Assembly: GCF_000425445.1 (NCBI RefSeq)
Contig: NZ_AUDL01000017.1
Location: 1 to 64,000 of the forward strand
Direction of reading: 5' to 3'
DNA from: Flavobacterium denitrificans DSM 15936
GTDB taxonomy: Bacteria > Bacteroidota > Bacteroidia > Flavobacteriales > Flavobacteriaceae
DNA: 64,000 nt
The notes under the pieces are model-generated. The model was not told where the DNA came from. It made no database searches and was given only the letters and a program-made list of their open reading frames with translations. Made by a program: the position numbers and the translations under genes. How positions within the stretch are numbered: the stretch's first letter is position 1; the number at the start of each line of letters is the position of its first letter. Of this stretch, positions 34,840-44,472 are shown piece after piece.

Positions 34840-36405
34840 CTAATATGTTTTCGTCGTCATTTTTTGTATTTCTAAATCCTTAAATGGCTTGCTGTCTTTA
34901 ATAGAGAGTTCGTTAACATCTTTTAATATAAGCTTTCCAGATTTTTGATTTTCGGGTAGGTTGAGATTACGCATTTTCATGTTTTGTATATCGGTCAGCA
35001 TTATTGCAGGACGCTTTTCTTCGCTTAATAAATACAGATTTACATTGTGGAGTTCAATGTTTTTAGCATGCCGAATAAAAAATCCATAAACCGGTAAAAT
35101 TCCAAATTTTTGCGGTTCAGGATATGCTTTTTCAAATTCGGGAACTTCTTGCTGAATGTTGGTTTCTAAAGAATCGAGCGCACGATACCAAATACTTATA
35201 TTACTGAGCCGAATGTCTTCTATAGGATGATTTGGAACCCCACTAATAAGAGTAGCAAAACGAGAATCGGCATTGTATACATTTATATTGCTGATATTTA
35301 CACGACGCAATGCGCCTACTGGAGTGCCGTCGGGTGCTCTCATGCGGGAACCAAGACGAAGGAAAATAGGGGAGTTTATGACATCGCGCATTGTTATGTT
35401 GGTAATGTTTACATCTTCCAAAAGTCCGCCATCAACAGTTTCAAGTGCGAGTCCGCGACAGTATTCAAACACACAGTTGCTGATCGTAATGTTTTTAAAA
35501 CCGCCATTTGATTCGGTTCCAAATTTGATTCGTCCAGTAGGGCCTTCTTTATCCGGCACCAAATGTGCTTCATTACGTAAATACGTACCATTGTAAAAGG
35601 TACCACGGTCAAAACCGCTTACACTGCAATTTGTTATAGTTACATTTTCGGTTGGACGTACATATCCCAAGGCAAAGGAACTCTTAAGGCAAATTCCATC
35701 ATCCCATGGAGAATTAACACTGCAATTGGATATCCGAACATTTTTGCAACAGTCAATATCTATTCCATCTCTGTTTGTGTCAATTTTTAGATTATCAATG
35801 GTTAAATTGTCAACACCGGTTGCAAGTATACCGAAATGACCTCCGTATAATATGGTAAAATCTTTCAAAATTACGTTTCGACAAAGTTTTAGAGCAATTG
35901 CCTTATTTCCAATTGGTGCTTTGTATGGGCCTCCGCGCGATAATCCTTTGCCATGAATTATTCCCGGTCCAAGAATAGAAATGTCTTCAAGATTTTCACC
36001 CCATATCAAACTATTATGCCAATGACTATGTCCAAAATCTTGGAACTTATCATTTAAGGCGGGTTCTGGAGCATCATAACCGATCTCTCCAGAAGGAGTT
36101 GCGCCCATAATTGTTGCTCCTTGATCGAGATAAATTGCAATATGACTTTCTAGTCGGATAGAATAACTAAGATAAGTACCCGCAGGAAAGTATACCGTTC
36201 CTCCGCCCGCTTGTGATGCCGCCTTTATAGTATTGTTGATGGCATTAGTGTCAAGTGTACTGCCGTCTCCTTTGGCACCGTAGGCTTTGACGTTGAAGCT
36301 TGTTTCAGGTGATGCCCAAATACTGTTAAGTGTAATAATAAACAGATACACGCTAACAGTGAATTTTGAGAAAAAAGACGCGATAATTTCGGATAGAATT
36401 TTCAT
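34840..36405 (-). CDS. Glycoside hydrolase family 28 (polygalacturonase-like)
   Basis: A 521-residue secreted beta-helix enzyme. I start at MKILSEIIASFFSKF, which gives a signal-like hydrophobic segment (VSVYLFIITLNSIWAS). The ATG at 36486 adds an implausible leader. The N-terminal FNVKAYGAKGDGSTLDTNAI motif is typical. The GH28 catalytic Asps lie in TNRDGIDIDCC (about 213) and SPWDDGICLKS (about 233), with GGHFGIL (about 195). Repeated I-x-N-x turns form the helix. It hydrolyses alpha-linked galacturonic acid in homogalacturonan or rhamnogalacturonan, but the exact linkage cannot be told. Member of the four-gene leftward operon. Confidence 0.9.
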   Translation of the reverse strand: MKILSEIIASFFSKFTVSVYLFIITLNSIWASPETSFNVKAYGAKGDGSTLDTNAINNTIKAASQAGGGTVYFPAGTYLSYSIRLESHIAIYLDQGATIMGATPSGEIGYDAPEPALNDKFQDFGHSHWHNSLIWGENLEDISILGPGIIHGKGLSRGGPYKAPIGNKAIALKLCRNVILKDFTILYGGHFGILATGVDNLTIDNLKIDTNRDGIDIDCCKNVRISNCSVNSPWDDGICLKSSFALGYVRPTENVTITNCSVSGFDRGTFYNGTYLRNEAHLVPDKEGPTGRIKFGTESNGGFKNITISNCVFEYCRGLALETVDGGLLEDVNITNITMRDVINSPIFLRLGSRMRAPDGTPVGALRRVNISNINVYNADSRFATLISGVPNHPIEDIRLSNISIWYRALDSLETNIQQEVPEFEKAYPEPQKFGILPVYGFFIRHAKNIELHNVNLYLLSEEKRPAIMLTDIQNMKMRNLNLPENQKSGKLILKDVNELSIKDSKPFKDLEIQKMTTKTY

Positions 36406-36601
36406 ATGACTGAAACAAATAATATATAATTGTTTGTAATCTAAAAGTTTATTCAGAAATAAATATCCTGTACAATCCTGCTTCAAAGAAATTCATTTTC
36501 AAAACATTCAAAATTTCTCTATAGTTTTTTTGCTCGTTGCGCTGCTACATTAAATCCAATGCAAAAATTAGCATTTAATTTAGAAAGAAACGTATTAGAT
36601 A

Positions 36602-39505
36602 TTATTGTTTTAATATCTGAGAAGGTTTAAGCTCGTCTGGCGTGCTTTTGGTAAAACTGTCCCACGTTTCTTTAGAAGGTGTTGTAAATAAAGCTTTTAG
36701 TGCCGAAATATCAACATTTTCCTTCGGATTAAAAGAGGTTGATGTCATATAACGCGTCAAACTGTAAAGTAGCTGTTTTGCTGCTATTCTATTATTTGGA
36801 TCACTGAATAAATCGGCACTGCAGACTATGATTTTTCCTTTTCCTGCTTTTGCTTCCATTATAAGTGCCAATTTTCTATTCATAAACCATGTATCAATAG
36901 GCTGAACTAGTGGTTTGAATCCAGCAGGGAAATCTTCGAGATGCATTACTTGGGCTTTATTGACTATTTCCCACCATTGCATATCACTATGGAATGAAGT
37001 TGGGAAATCATTAAAAGCTTTACTGGTAGTATCTACCAAAATGCCTAATGTGTGTGGAGGCTTCATTTTAAACCAAGAAGTATTCCAAAACACAGGCGTA
37101 AAATATTGAACGACTTCTTTTCCTTTAACTACTTTTCCTGCGGCGTTCAAAAATACAGTACCACCTTTTTGCAAGATTTTCTCGGCTTTTTCATCCAAGT
37201 TATCTGTAAAGTAAATGTTGTTGTCTATTTTAGGATTTTTTTGAGGATAAACCCAAAAATCCCAATCGTTAATTATTTCACTTTGTTCAAGACTTACTTC
37301 GAGTTTTAGTTTTGTTGCGGTAGTAATGCTGTTTAGTGGAAATGCAATTTCACCTATAGATGTAACGGTTCCCTTAGGCAATAATGTTTTATTTAGCAAA
37401 CCATTGCCTATCATTTTTCCGCTGGAATCTTTTATTGTCCAATTTAATTTGGCATTTTCAATTGTTTTTGCTCCAAAATGGTATACCTCTATATTTGCTT
37501 TGAAAATTTCACTTTCCATATAAGTAAACTTTGGAATACGGCTTAATATAACAGTTTGGTTGCAAAATCGACGCCATTCATTCGGCGTAATATAACCTTT
37601 TTCCTGCCAGAGTGCATTTAAAACTCCTATAATCGCGCTCCCTTGACCCGGAAAATCCTGTAGACCTAAAAGCTGAAATCCTGCACTGTTGGCAGTGCGC
37701 AATGATTTTTCGATTTCTTGTTTGTAGCAAAGTGCTTGAAGTTTGCCTGATGCTTTTAGAAAATCTTCTGCCTGATCAAGCATTCCATGCGTTTTTAAGT
37801 CGGCTTGAAAAAGTTCGAAATTTTTAGCACGCATAACGCCTTTGTATTGCGTTATTTCTTTAAAATCGGGAAAAACACACCATTGGCCCATCTCATGCGT
37901 AATATATGGGATACTAAATGATTCGATTTTTTCGTGATAGTCGGTCATCGTCTCCGGCTGAATGTTGTTCCAATTTAGGCTTCGTGGTCCTGATTTGATC
38001 ATATAATCGCTTTCAGGATATAAAGGCCAGCTCATTGCTACAGAAGCACCGGTATAAATATGGCGATTATCTTTATTTTTCCAATAAACATTAAATTTTT
38101 CAAGAAACGCGGCCTGATTTTTTCCAGCAGGTTCATTGCTAGAGGCAAAAAGACAAAAAGAGGGATGATTGCCATAATTTTTTATAATTAGAGCCGTTTC
38201 ATCGTAAAGGTACTGATCGATAAACTTGCCATCACCTAATGTTGTGCCATGATTCGGCCATGTAGGGCCTTCGGGTTGGAGATAGAATCCCATTTCGTCA
38301 GCAGCGACAAAGGCGGCCTCTGGTGGACACCAAGAATGAAACCTGAAATGGTTGATCCCATGTTGCTTAGCAGTGGAATAAATCTTTTTCCAGCCTTCAA
38401 CATCCATAGGAGGGTAGCCAGTAAGTGGAAATTCACAGTTATTCAAATCACCTCTTAAATGTATATTATTGCCATTAATTGTAATAAAACGTCCTTTTGT
38501 TTTGACAGTTCGCATTCCAAAAGTGACTTTATTTTCATCTAACTTTTCACCACTTTTGAGTGCAATTTGAAGTTGGTACAATGCCGGGTTAAATTCATCC
38601 CATAACTGCATTTTGTCTCCCATTTCAAATGGTATTTCAATCACCGTTGTAGTATCGGCGAAAGCCTTAAAATCAAGAGTTATTGCTGGAATGACATGTT
38701 TGGTCTCAGAGTTATAACTTGCGGCGCTTAAAACCAGTGTGCCTTTTTTTAGCTTTTTATTGGTATTGATGATGCTTATTACTACACGCGCTTTTCGATT
38801 TTCTACATCTGGATAAACCTGGACATCGGCAAGTTGAAGCAAAGGTTTTGCTGTAAGTGTTATTTTCCCAACTATACCATTCCAATTGCCTTGTGTATGA
38901 TCGCTTACACTATGCGAATCTGGGCCGACATTCATGTTCTTGATCCTGTTGTCTATTTTTATAGTCAAAAAATGCTCGCCTGCAGTAATTTTAGATGGAA
39001 GATTATATCGATGAGGTGCAACTAGTGAATTGCCTTTGCCCAAAGGTATGTTGTCAATCCAAACCTCTGATTGAATATGAGGACGTTCGAGATATAATTC
39101 GATTTGTTTTTTAGTCCACTCTTTCGGAATTACTATTTTTCTTTGATACCAAGCAGCTCCAGCATAATATTTAACAGGACTAAGCCAAAAAGGGATTTTT
39201 ATATTTCCCGGTTTGCGATAAGGTGCCAATCGAGAAAAATGATAATACGAACTGTCATAAATGGTTCCTGTCCACTTTGTGGTCAGACTTATTTCATCGC
39301 CTTTGCCATTTTCCGCCATGGAGCCAGGCAATTTGATTTTATCCTCTTTGATTTCCTTTTTATACCATTCCTCAGCTACTCCTTTGTCTTCAGGGTCAAT
39401 CTTGAATGACCAATTTCCATGTAAAGAAATCTCTTGTGCATTAAGCGAGCCTATTATAAAAATAAAGAAGTATCCTATTCTTTTTATGTGATTTTGTAAA
39501 TTCAT
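36602..39505 (-). CDS. Glycoside hydrolase family 2 enzyme
   Basis: A 967-residue secreted enzyme. The signal peptide ends near FIIGSLNAQ (about 23). A GH2 sugar-binding jelly roll (about 115-225, with AAWYQRKIVIP), an immunoglobulin-like domain (about 230-330) and the TIM barrel follow. The acid/base Glu is in FASSNEPAG (about 453) and the nucleophile in ITHEMGQWCVFP (about 537). A beta-rich C-terminal region of about 300 residues follows. Family members cleave beta-galactosides, beta-glucuronides or beta-mannosides, and which of these applies here is not clear. Long barrel inserts resemble pectin-active GH2 enzymes. Its gene lies between those for GH35 and GH28 on the same strand. Confidence 0.88.
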   Translation of the reverse strand: MNLQNHIKRIGYFFIFIIGSLNAQEISLHGNWSFKIDPEDKGVAEEWYKKEIKEDKIKLPGSMAENGKGDEISLTTKWTGTIYDSSYYHFSRLAPYRKPGNIKIPFWLSPVKYYAGAAWYQRKIVIPKEWTKKQIELYLERPHIQSEVWIDNIPLGKGNSLVAPHRYNLPSKITAGEHFLTIKIDNRIKNMNVGPDSHSVSDHTQGNWNGIVGKITLTAKPLLQLADVQVYPDVENRKARVVISIINTNKKLKKGTLVLSAASYNSETKHVIPAITLDFKAFADTTTVIEIPFEMGDKMQLWDEFNPALYQLQIALKSGEKLDENKVTFGMRTVKTKGRFITINGNNIHLRGDLNNCEFPLTGYPPMDVEGWKKIYSTAKQHGINHFRFHSWCPPEAAFVAADEMGFYLQPEGPTWPNHGTTLGDGKFIDQYLYDETALIIKNYGNHPSFCLFASSNEPAGKNQAAFLEKFNVYWKNKDNRHIYTGASVAMSWPLYPESDYMIKSGPRSLNWNNIQPETMTDYHEKIESFSIPYITHEMGQWCVFPDFKEITQYKGVMRAKNFELFQADLKTHGMLDQAEDFLKASGKLQALCYKQEIEKSLRTANSAGFQLLGLQDFPGQGSAIIGVLNALWQEKGYITPNEWRRFCNQTVILSRIPKFTYMESEIFKANIEVYHFGAKTIENAKLNWTIKDSSGKMIGNGLLNKTLLPKGTVTSIGEIAFPLNSITTATKLKLEVSLEQSEIINDWDFWVYPQKNPKIDNNIYFTDNLDEKAEKILQKGGTVFLNAAGKVVKGKEVVQYFTPVFWNTSWFKMKPPHTLGILVDTTSKAFNDFPTSFHSDMQWWEIVNKAQVMHLEDFPAGFKPLVQPIDTWFMNRKLALIMEAKAGKGKIIVCSADLFSDPNNRIAAKQLLYSLTRYMTSTSFNPKENVDISALKALFTTPSKETWDSFTKSTPDELKPSQILKQ

Positions 39506-39541
39506 CTCAAGTTATATTGCAATAAATAATATTGGCACAGT

Positions 39542-41971
39542 TTAGAAAGTAATGTTTGTGGTGTATTGAACGTTTATGGTAAAATTGTTCACATTCAGAA
39601 ATTCTTTATTGTTTCCAAAATCGGGAATGCTTTCTGGATAAGGCTGTAGGTCTATAAGATAGGATGCATTTTTTTGCATTGGACGGAAATAAAGTACCAT
39701 TTCTTGAGGTTGGCCAGTAAGAAATTTGCGTAATCCAATCTGCCATGGAATTCCCTTGTAAAATTCATCAGTAACCAGCTCGCCATCAATAAATCCCATT
39801 GCCGTATCTCCAGTGTAGTTTACCGTTAGATAAGCATCGTTAACATGTTTTGGAAGCTCCGAAGGAAGGTTTAAACTCCATTTTCTTTCACTAATCTTTT
39901 TGCTGTTAACATTCATTATTACTTGAGGGAGTGAAACTTTATAAGAGGAAAAAACTCTTTGATTGTCCAGCTTCGTTAAGTTCCCAAAAGTGTTTTTTGG
40001 AACTATTGATGTTTTAGGATAGATTTTAATGGTAAAGTCAGAACTTCCATCCTGAAGTAATTGAGTGCTTTCACCATTTTCTAATACCAGTGCATCGGAA
40101 AAAATGAAATGTTTTTTTCCGTTAATTGAAATTTTGTACATTTTTAAGGCTAATTCTTTACTAATGACAAGTATACGAATCATTTTTCCTGAAGCTGTTA
40201 GCTTGAATTCATTTATAGCTTCATTACAAGAAACCAGAGTTCTCTGCGAATTTTTATTGATAGACGTGCCTTGAAGGTTATTTATAGTAATATTGGACGG
40301 AAATGAAAATTCACTTTTTATACCCGCTGGGGTAAAGAAAATATAATAAGGTACTGATTGCTCTTCGTCCTTTGCTAAAAGTTGAGCAGTGGCATAATTA
40401 AGCTGAAAACCATTAAGGTCAAGGTTGTACGGAAAAATAACGTTTTCATTGCTTTCAAGATTAAACGAACCTTTTTCAGGAATTATAATATTAGTTTGCA
40501 CGGTTTTTATTTTCAAGCGTATGTTTTTCTGCTCCACCATGGTAGTATCATCTTGAAAATTGTTTAGAAAGACAAAGCCCGAATTGCCTTTTTTTCTTAC
40601 TGCATATCTTAAAGAAGTTATATTTTGAGGAGTAAGGGAAGAGGCATCCTGAGGCAAAACTGTAGTCATTGGTGCAAGTAAATGCCCATAATCTTGTACA
40701 AAAAAATGTAATAGTTTTAATCGTTGAAAGCCTTCCCTTACCTGTCCATATTCACCAATAGGTGCCTGAAAATCATACGATATTTTAGGAAGACCGTAGG
40801 CTTCATCGCTCATATAGGAAGATTTCCCTTTTGGGGTTGATCCTCCATGATACATATAATAACCAATCCCGTTCGCTCCACTTCCAAGACAGCGGTTAAT
40901 CAATGCATCAAAACTTTTATGCACTGCTATAGGACGGCGTGTATAGACGCTCATAATTCCCGAGCCCAATTCAGCTGAAAATGCTGGATAATCAGTTGGG
41001 GTATATCGTACTGGGCCATAGTCTGGAAAACGATGCATATCTTTATACAGAAAAAAGGGTGAGTAGTCTCTTTTAGGTGTCCAGAATGGATAAGCATAAG
41101 CAGCAGTTACCGGAATACTTTCATCAGGAATAATTGCGGCATTTCCCCAGCCTGTCGCGGTGTAAATTGGAACATCGATTCCTGCAGACTGTGACAACGA
41201 TTTCAATATTTTCATATGATCATTTCCCTGTTTTAAAAATGGGTTGACAGCATCGGAAATTCCAACTCCTTCCTGAGTTACACTCATATCTCTTTCTGAA
41301 GCCGTCATTTCAAGAGGCTGTCCTGGATATGTAAGTCCCCAAGGAGCTGCGGAATGCTGGTATTCGTTTTCAATTTGTACCCCAATAATTGGCCCATCAT
41401 CTTTGTAATAAAAACCTTTGAGTTGTTTTCCAATTTCATTGTATAGCCTTTCAACATATTTTAAATAAAGAGGATCATTAGAACGAATGTTTAATGCTCT
41501 GCCCATAAGCCAGTCAGGAAGACCTCCGTTGCGTATTTCGCCATGGCAGAAAGGTCCTATCCTTACTATCACTTCAATATTATTTTTTTTGCACAGTTGA
41601 AGGAAATAACGTAAATCTTTGTCATCCTTCCAATCAAATATATTTTCTTTTTCTTCATGAACATTCCAGAAAACATATGTTGCTATTACGTTGATTCCTC
41701 CAGCTTTGATTTTACGAATGCTTTCATCCCAATATTTTTTTGGATATCTTGAAAAGTGAAATTCTCCCACAATCGGAATCACAGGTTTATTCCCTACTGA
41801 CATATAGTAATTGTTCACTCTTATTTTTTCTCCCTTGGAATTGGTTCCTCCAAGTTTCAATTTTTGATGTATTTCAATATCAGGAACGTTTGTATCTAAC
41901 TCGTATACTTTTTGAGCGGTTGTTATAGAGGAAAATAAAATTACTATTACAATACTTAAATGTTTTTTCAT
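39542..41971 (-). CDS. Glycoside hydrolase family 35 (beta-galactosidase)
   Basis: An 809-residue secreted beta-galactosidase. A signal peptide (MKKHLSIVIVILFSSITTAQ) is followed by the barrel with GEFHFSRYPKKYWDESIRKI and IATYVFWNVHE, the acid/base Glu in GVQIENEYQ (about 200) and the nucleophile in FSAELGSGI (about 334). C-terminal beta domains (about 430-800) end in FTINVQYTTNITF. It would release terminal beta-galactose from galactan or hemicellulose side chains. First gene of the leftward operon (GH35-GH2-GH28-CBM9). A TACATTTG box lies 43 bases upstream. Confidence 0.93.
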   Translation of the reverse strand: MKKHLSIVIVILFSSITTAQKVYELDTNVPDIEIHQKLKLGGTNSKGEKIRVNNYYMSVGNKPVIPIVGEFHFSRYPKKYWDESIRKIKAGGINVIATYVFWNVHEEKENIFDWKDDKDLRYFLQLCKKNNIEVIVRIGPFCHGEIRNGGLPDWLMGRALNIRSNDPLYLKYVERLYNEIGKQLKGFYYKDDGPIIGVQIENEYQHSAAPWGLTYPGQPLEMTASERDMSVTQEGVGISDAVNPFLKQGNDHMKILKSLSQSAGIDVPIYTATGWGNAAIIPDESIPVTAAYAYPFWTPKRDYSPFFLYKDMHRFPDYGPVRYTPTDYPAFSAELGSGIMSVYTRRPIAVHKSFDALINRCLGSGANGIGYYMYHGGSTPKGKSSYMSDEAYGLPKISYDFQAPIGEYGQVREGFQRLKLLHFFVQDYGHLLAPMTTVLPQDASSLTPQNITSLRYAVRKKGNSGFVFLNNFQDDTTMVEQKNIRLKIKTVQTNIIIPEKGSFNLESNENVIFPYNLDLNGFQLNYATAQLLAKDEEQSVPYYIFFTPAGIKSEFSFPSNITINNLQGTSINKNSQRTLVSCNEAINEFKLTASGKMIRILVISKELALKMYKISINGKKHFIFSDALVLENGESTQLLQDGSSDFTIKIYPKTSIVPKNTFGNLTKLDNQRVFSSYKVSLPQVIMNVNSKKISERKWSLNLPSELPKHVNDAYLTVNYTGDTAMGFIDGELVTDEFYKGIPWQIGLRKFLTGQPQEMVLYFRPMQKNASYLIDLQPYPESIPDFGNNKEFLNVNNFTINVQYTTNITF

Positions 41972-42013
41972 TAATATAGTTATTGAACGATGATAGCTAG
42001 TCTAGTAGTAAAT

Positions 42014-42021
42014 CAAATGTA
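42014..42021 (-). promoter_or_regulatory. Putative promoter box of the leftward PUL operon
   Basis: TACATTTG on the minus strand matches TAnnTTTG and lies 43 bases before the GH35 start codon. The upstream element is poor (TGGTTT at about the right distance). Confidence 0.4.
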
Positions 42022-42722
42022 TAGTTCGTATTGTAAAAAACCATCATGCTCTATCCTGATTCCGTGTTGTTTATATTCTATACCTCAATAAGAACTATAA
42101 ATTTTGATGTAAAAGAAATAAAAGAAGTTAATTAGTGGGACGGTACATCATTCGGATAACCACTTTAAATGTAGAGTTACAAATGTTTGAAGATAATAAA
42201 TGTCATTGGACAACTATTTATATAATATAAAATTGCATAGAACTGTAATTTACATTTTTCAAGATACAAACGAGCTACAAGTTTAATCATAACAACAAGC
42301 ATCTAAAAGAAAAGGAAAATAAAAAACGAGTTAAAATACTGTTTATTAATACTTTAACTCGTTTATTTGTTTTTGTTTTGTCTTATTTTGTCCTGCTATT
42401 TTCCGATGCAGAAATTCGCAACCTTTATTTGTATTGCGGACCTAAAGGTACAATTGAGGTACAAACATTAACACAACATAGCAGTAAAAAACAAACAAAC
42501 TTTATTCATTCTTTTTAATGAAAGCAGAACTTTGATTAACAGTAATAACATCTTTTTAAGAACACATTAATCCGGTGGTTGAAACAAAATTATGAAAATT
42601 ATTTGATTGAAAAGGGTTTAGATCTTTTAAAGAGCATCTTCTAGTTTAGTTTTCGAATGAATCTGCTGATTTTTTTTAAATTTTAATTTCGTAAGATCAA
42701 CATCTATTTATTATTTTTTTTA
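42022..42722. other. Divergent non-coding region of the PUL
   Basis: Together with its promoter elements this gap is 914 bases. It holds a strong hairpin, AAACGAGTTAAA (42324-42335) pairing with TTTAACTCGTTT (42353-42364), followed by a T-rich stretch. A plus-strand short open frame after it (about 42400-42518) reads FSDAEIRNLYLYCGPKGTIE and so on, with two GGTACAA repeats 11 bases apart (42447 and 42458). These may be the end of a lost gene or an unannotated RNA. I cannot name either. Confidence 0.45.
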
Positions 42723-42743
42723 TATCTTTGAACAACCGGTTGT
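42723..42743 (+). promoter_or_regulatory. Promoter and AACCGGTT operator of the first GH43 gene
   Basis: A perfect TATCTTTG box (42723-42730) is followed one base later by ACAACCGGTTGT (42732-42743), a perfect 12-base palindrome with central CG as in LacI-family operators. Its place over the expected start of transcription fits repression. The leader to the ATG at 42886 is about 140 bases. Confidence 0.55.
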
Positions 42744-42885
42744 GTTTGTTGTTTATATTCCATTATTTTCTAATAGTTTGACGGTCTCTTTAGATTGTTT
42801 AAATTAAGTTTAAAAGCAAAGCCTACTAACTCTTAGATTTAGTATAGGGTTTTGTTATACCGTTTGTTGCCACTGAAAAGAAAGA

Positions 42886-43950
42886 ATGAATTATAAATCA
42901 AATAACAAACTTGGTATGCCTGAAGATAATATTGATAAAATAAATTTCGAAGAAATTAATAAATCCGCAATTTCTAAACCTCTAGTATTGCATATATACA
43001 CAGCTGATCCCTCGGCACATGTGTTTGAAAATAAAATATATATTTATCCTTCCCATGATATCGAAGCCGGGATTCCCTTTAATGATAATGGTGATCATTT
43101 TGGTATGAAAGATTATCATGTGTTTTCGATGGATTCTATAGAGTCAGAAGCAGTAGATCATGGTGTTGCGCTACATATTGATGACGTAGCATGGGCTGAA
43201 AAACAAATGTGGGCTCCAGATGCAGCATACAAAAATGGTAAGTATTATTTGTATTTCCCAGCAAAGCGTGTAGATGGAATTTTTCAAATTGGTGTTGCAG
43301 TGAGTAATTCGCCTGCAGGGCCTTTTGAACCTCAAAAAGAGGCGATAAGGGGTAGTTACAGTATTGACCCCGCTGTTTTTGAGGATGATGACGATAGGCA
43401 TTATATTTATTTTGGAGGTATCTGGGGTGGACAACTTCAAAAATATAGAAATAATAAATATGATATCAATAACCAAGAACCATCTGATACTGAGCCTGCT
43501 TTAGGACCCATCGTGGCAATGCTGTCAGATGATATGCTAGAATTTGCAGAAATACCAAGGGAAATTAAAATTCTCGATGAGAATGGGGAACCGCTGAAAG
43601 CTGAGGATAATGAACGACGTTTCTTTGAAGCTTCTTGGATTCATAAATATAATGGTCAATATTATTTTTCATATTCGACTGGAGATACACATTATATCTG
43701 TTATGCAATAGGCGACAATCCTTATGGGCCCTTTACCTATCAAGGCCGTATTCTTAATCCGGTGATTGGATGGACATCACATCATTCGATTTGTAAAGTA
43801 AATGACGAATGGTATCTGTTTTATCATGATTCGAGTTTGTCAAAAGGTGTGACGCATTTGCGAAGTATTAAAGTAACTAAAATCGATTATACAAATGACG
43901 GAAAAATCCTTACCATAGACCCATATGGTTTAAGAAGATCAACGGAGTAG
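42886..43950 (+). CDS. Cytoplasmic glycoside hydrolase family 43
   Basis: A 354-residue five-bladed beta-propeller enzyme without a signal peptide. The catalytic base is Asp41 (HIYTADPSAHVF), the pKa-modulating Asp is in SIDPAVFEDD (about 160) and the acid Glu in RRFFEASWIH (about 248). The fold and loops look like the GH43 subfamily 1 xylosidase/arabinofuranosidase group (MWAPDAAYKNGKYYLYFPA). It would cleave short imported xylo- or arabino-oligosaccharides in the cytoplasm, the last step of the PUL pathway. It opens the rightward arm with its own promoter and AACCGGTT operator. Confidence 0.9.
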   Translation: MNYKSNNKLGMPEDNIDKINFEEINKSAISKPLVLHIYTADPSAHVFENKIYIYPSHDIEAGIPFNDNGDHFGMKDYHVFSMDSIESEAVDHGVALHIDDVAWAEKQMWAPDAAYKNGKYYLYFPAKRVDGIFQIGVAVSNSPAGPFEPQKEAIRGSYSIDPAVFEDDDDRHYIYFGGIWGGQLQKYRNNKYDINNQEPSDTEPALGPIVAMLSDDMLEFAEIPREIKILDENGEPLKAEDNERRFFEASWIHKYNGQYYFSYSTGDTHYICYAIGDNPYGPFTYQGRILNPVIGWTSHHSICKVNDEWYLFYHDSSLSKGVTHLRSIKVTKIDYTNDGKILTIDPYGLRRSTE

Positions 43951-44349
43951 ATGTTGCTTGTCAGAGCCTTATACAGTATAGTCAAATTATACTGCCTAAG
44001 GTTTTAAAAATACAACTTAATAGTAAAGTAATTAAGTGGAATAAACTTAGTTATCTGATAGTCTTTGAACGTTATTTATTGAGGCCGATCGTGATTGTAA
44101 TTTCATGAAAAGGGAATTATAATATTGAATGTGATTTTTTTGATAAAACTTTTCTTTCTTAATTTAGAAAAGGTATAAAAAAACTCATTCATTTTTTTGC
44201 TCTATTTTTTAAAAATAATTAATAGAATTTCAATTTTCCTAAAATTCAGATCAATTAAAGTTGATAAAAAACAAATATTTTATCAATTTTATTACTTATA
44301 CTGTTTTTTACTTTACATATTTTTGATTTTTTGTAAAAATATTATTAAG
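43951..44349. other. Non-coding stretch between the two GH43 genes
   Basis: Part of a 522-base gap. It is AT-rich and without clear terminator or RNA. A 63-codon open frame at 44197-44388 has a Phe/Ile-rich translation and overlaps the promoter, so I do not call it. Confidence 0.5.
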
Positions 44350-44386
44350 CAACCGGTTGTTCTTTGGGATATTTTTTTATATTTGT
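44350..44386 (+). promoter_or_regulatory. Promoter and AACCGGTT operator of the second GH43 gene
   Basis: CAACCGGTTG (44350-44359), a 10-base palindrome like that at 42732, contains the TTG (44357-44359) that lies 19 bases before a perfect TATATTTG box (44379-44386). The repressor would thus cover the -33 element. The distance to the ATG at 44473 is 86 bases. Confidence 0.55.
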
Positions 44387-44472
44387 AATAAATACACTTA
44401 TTAATTATCTAGATTCAATTATTTTATAACCACACATTTCAAAGAGATGTTAAAATACAAGAACAAATTAAA

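Noticed and set aside
44197..44388. 63-codon plus-strand frame before the second GH43 gene
   Set aside because: Phe/Ile-rich and overlapping the operator and promoter box.
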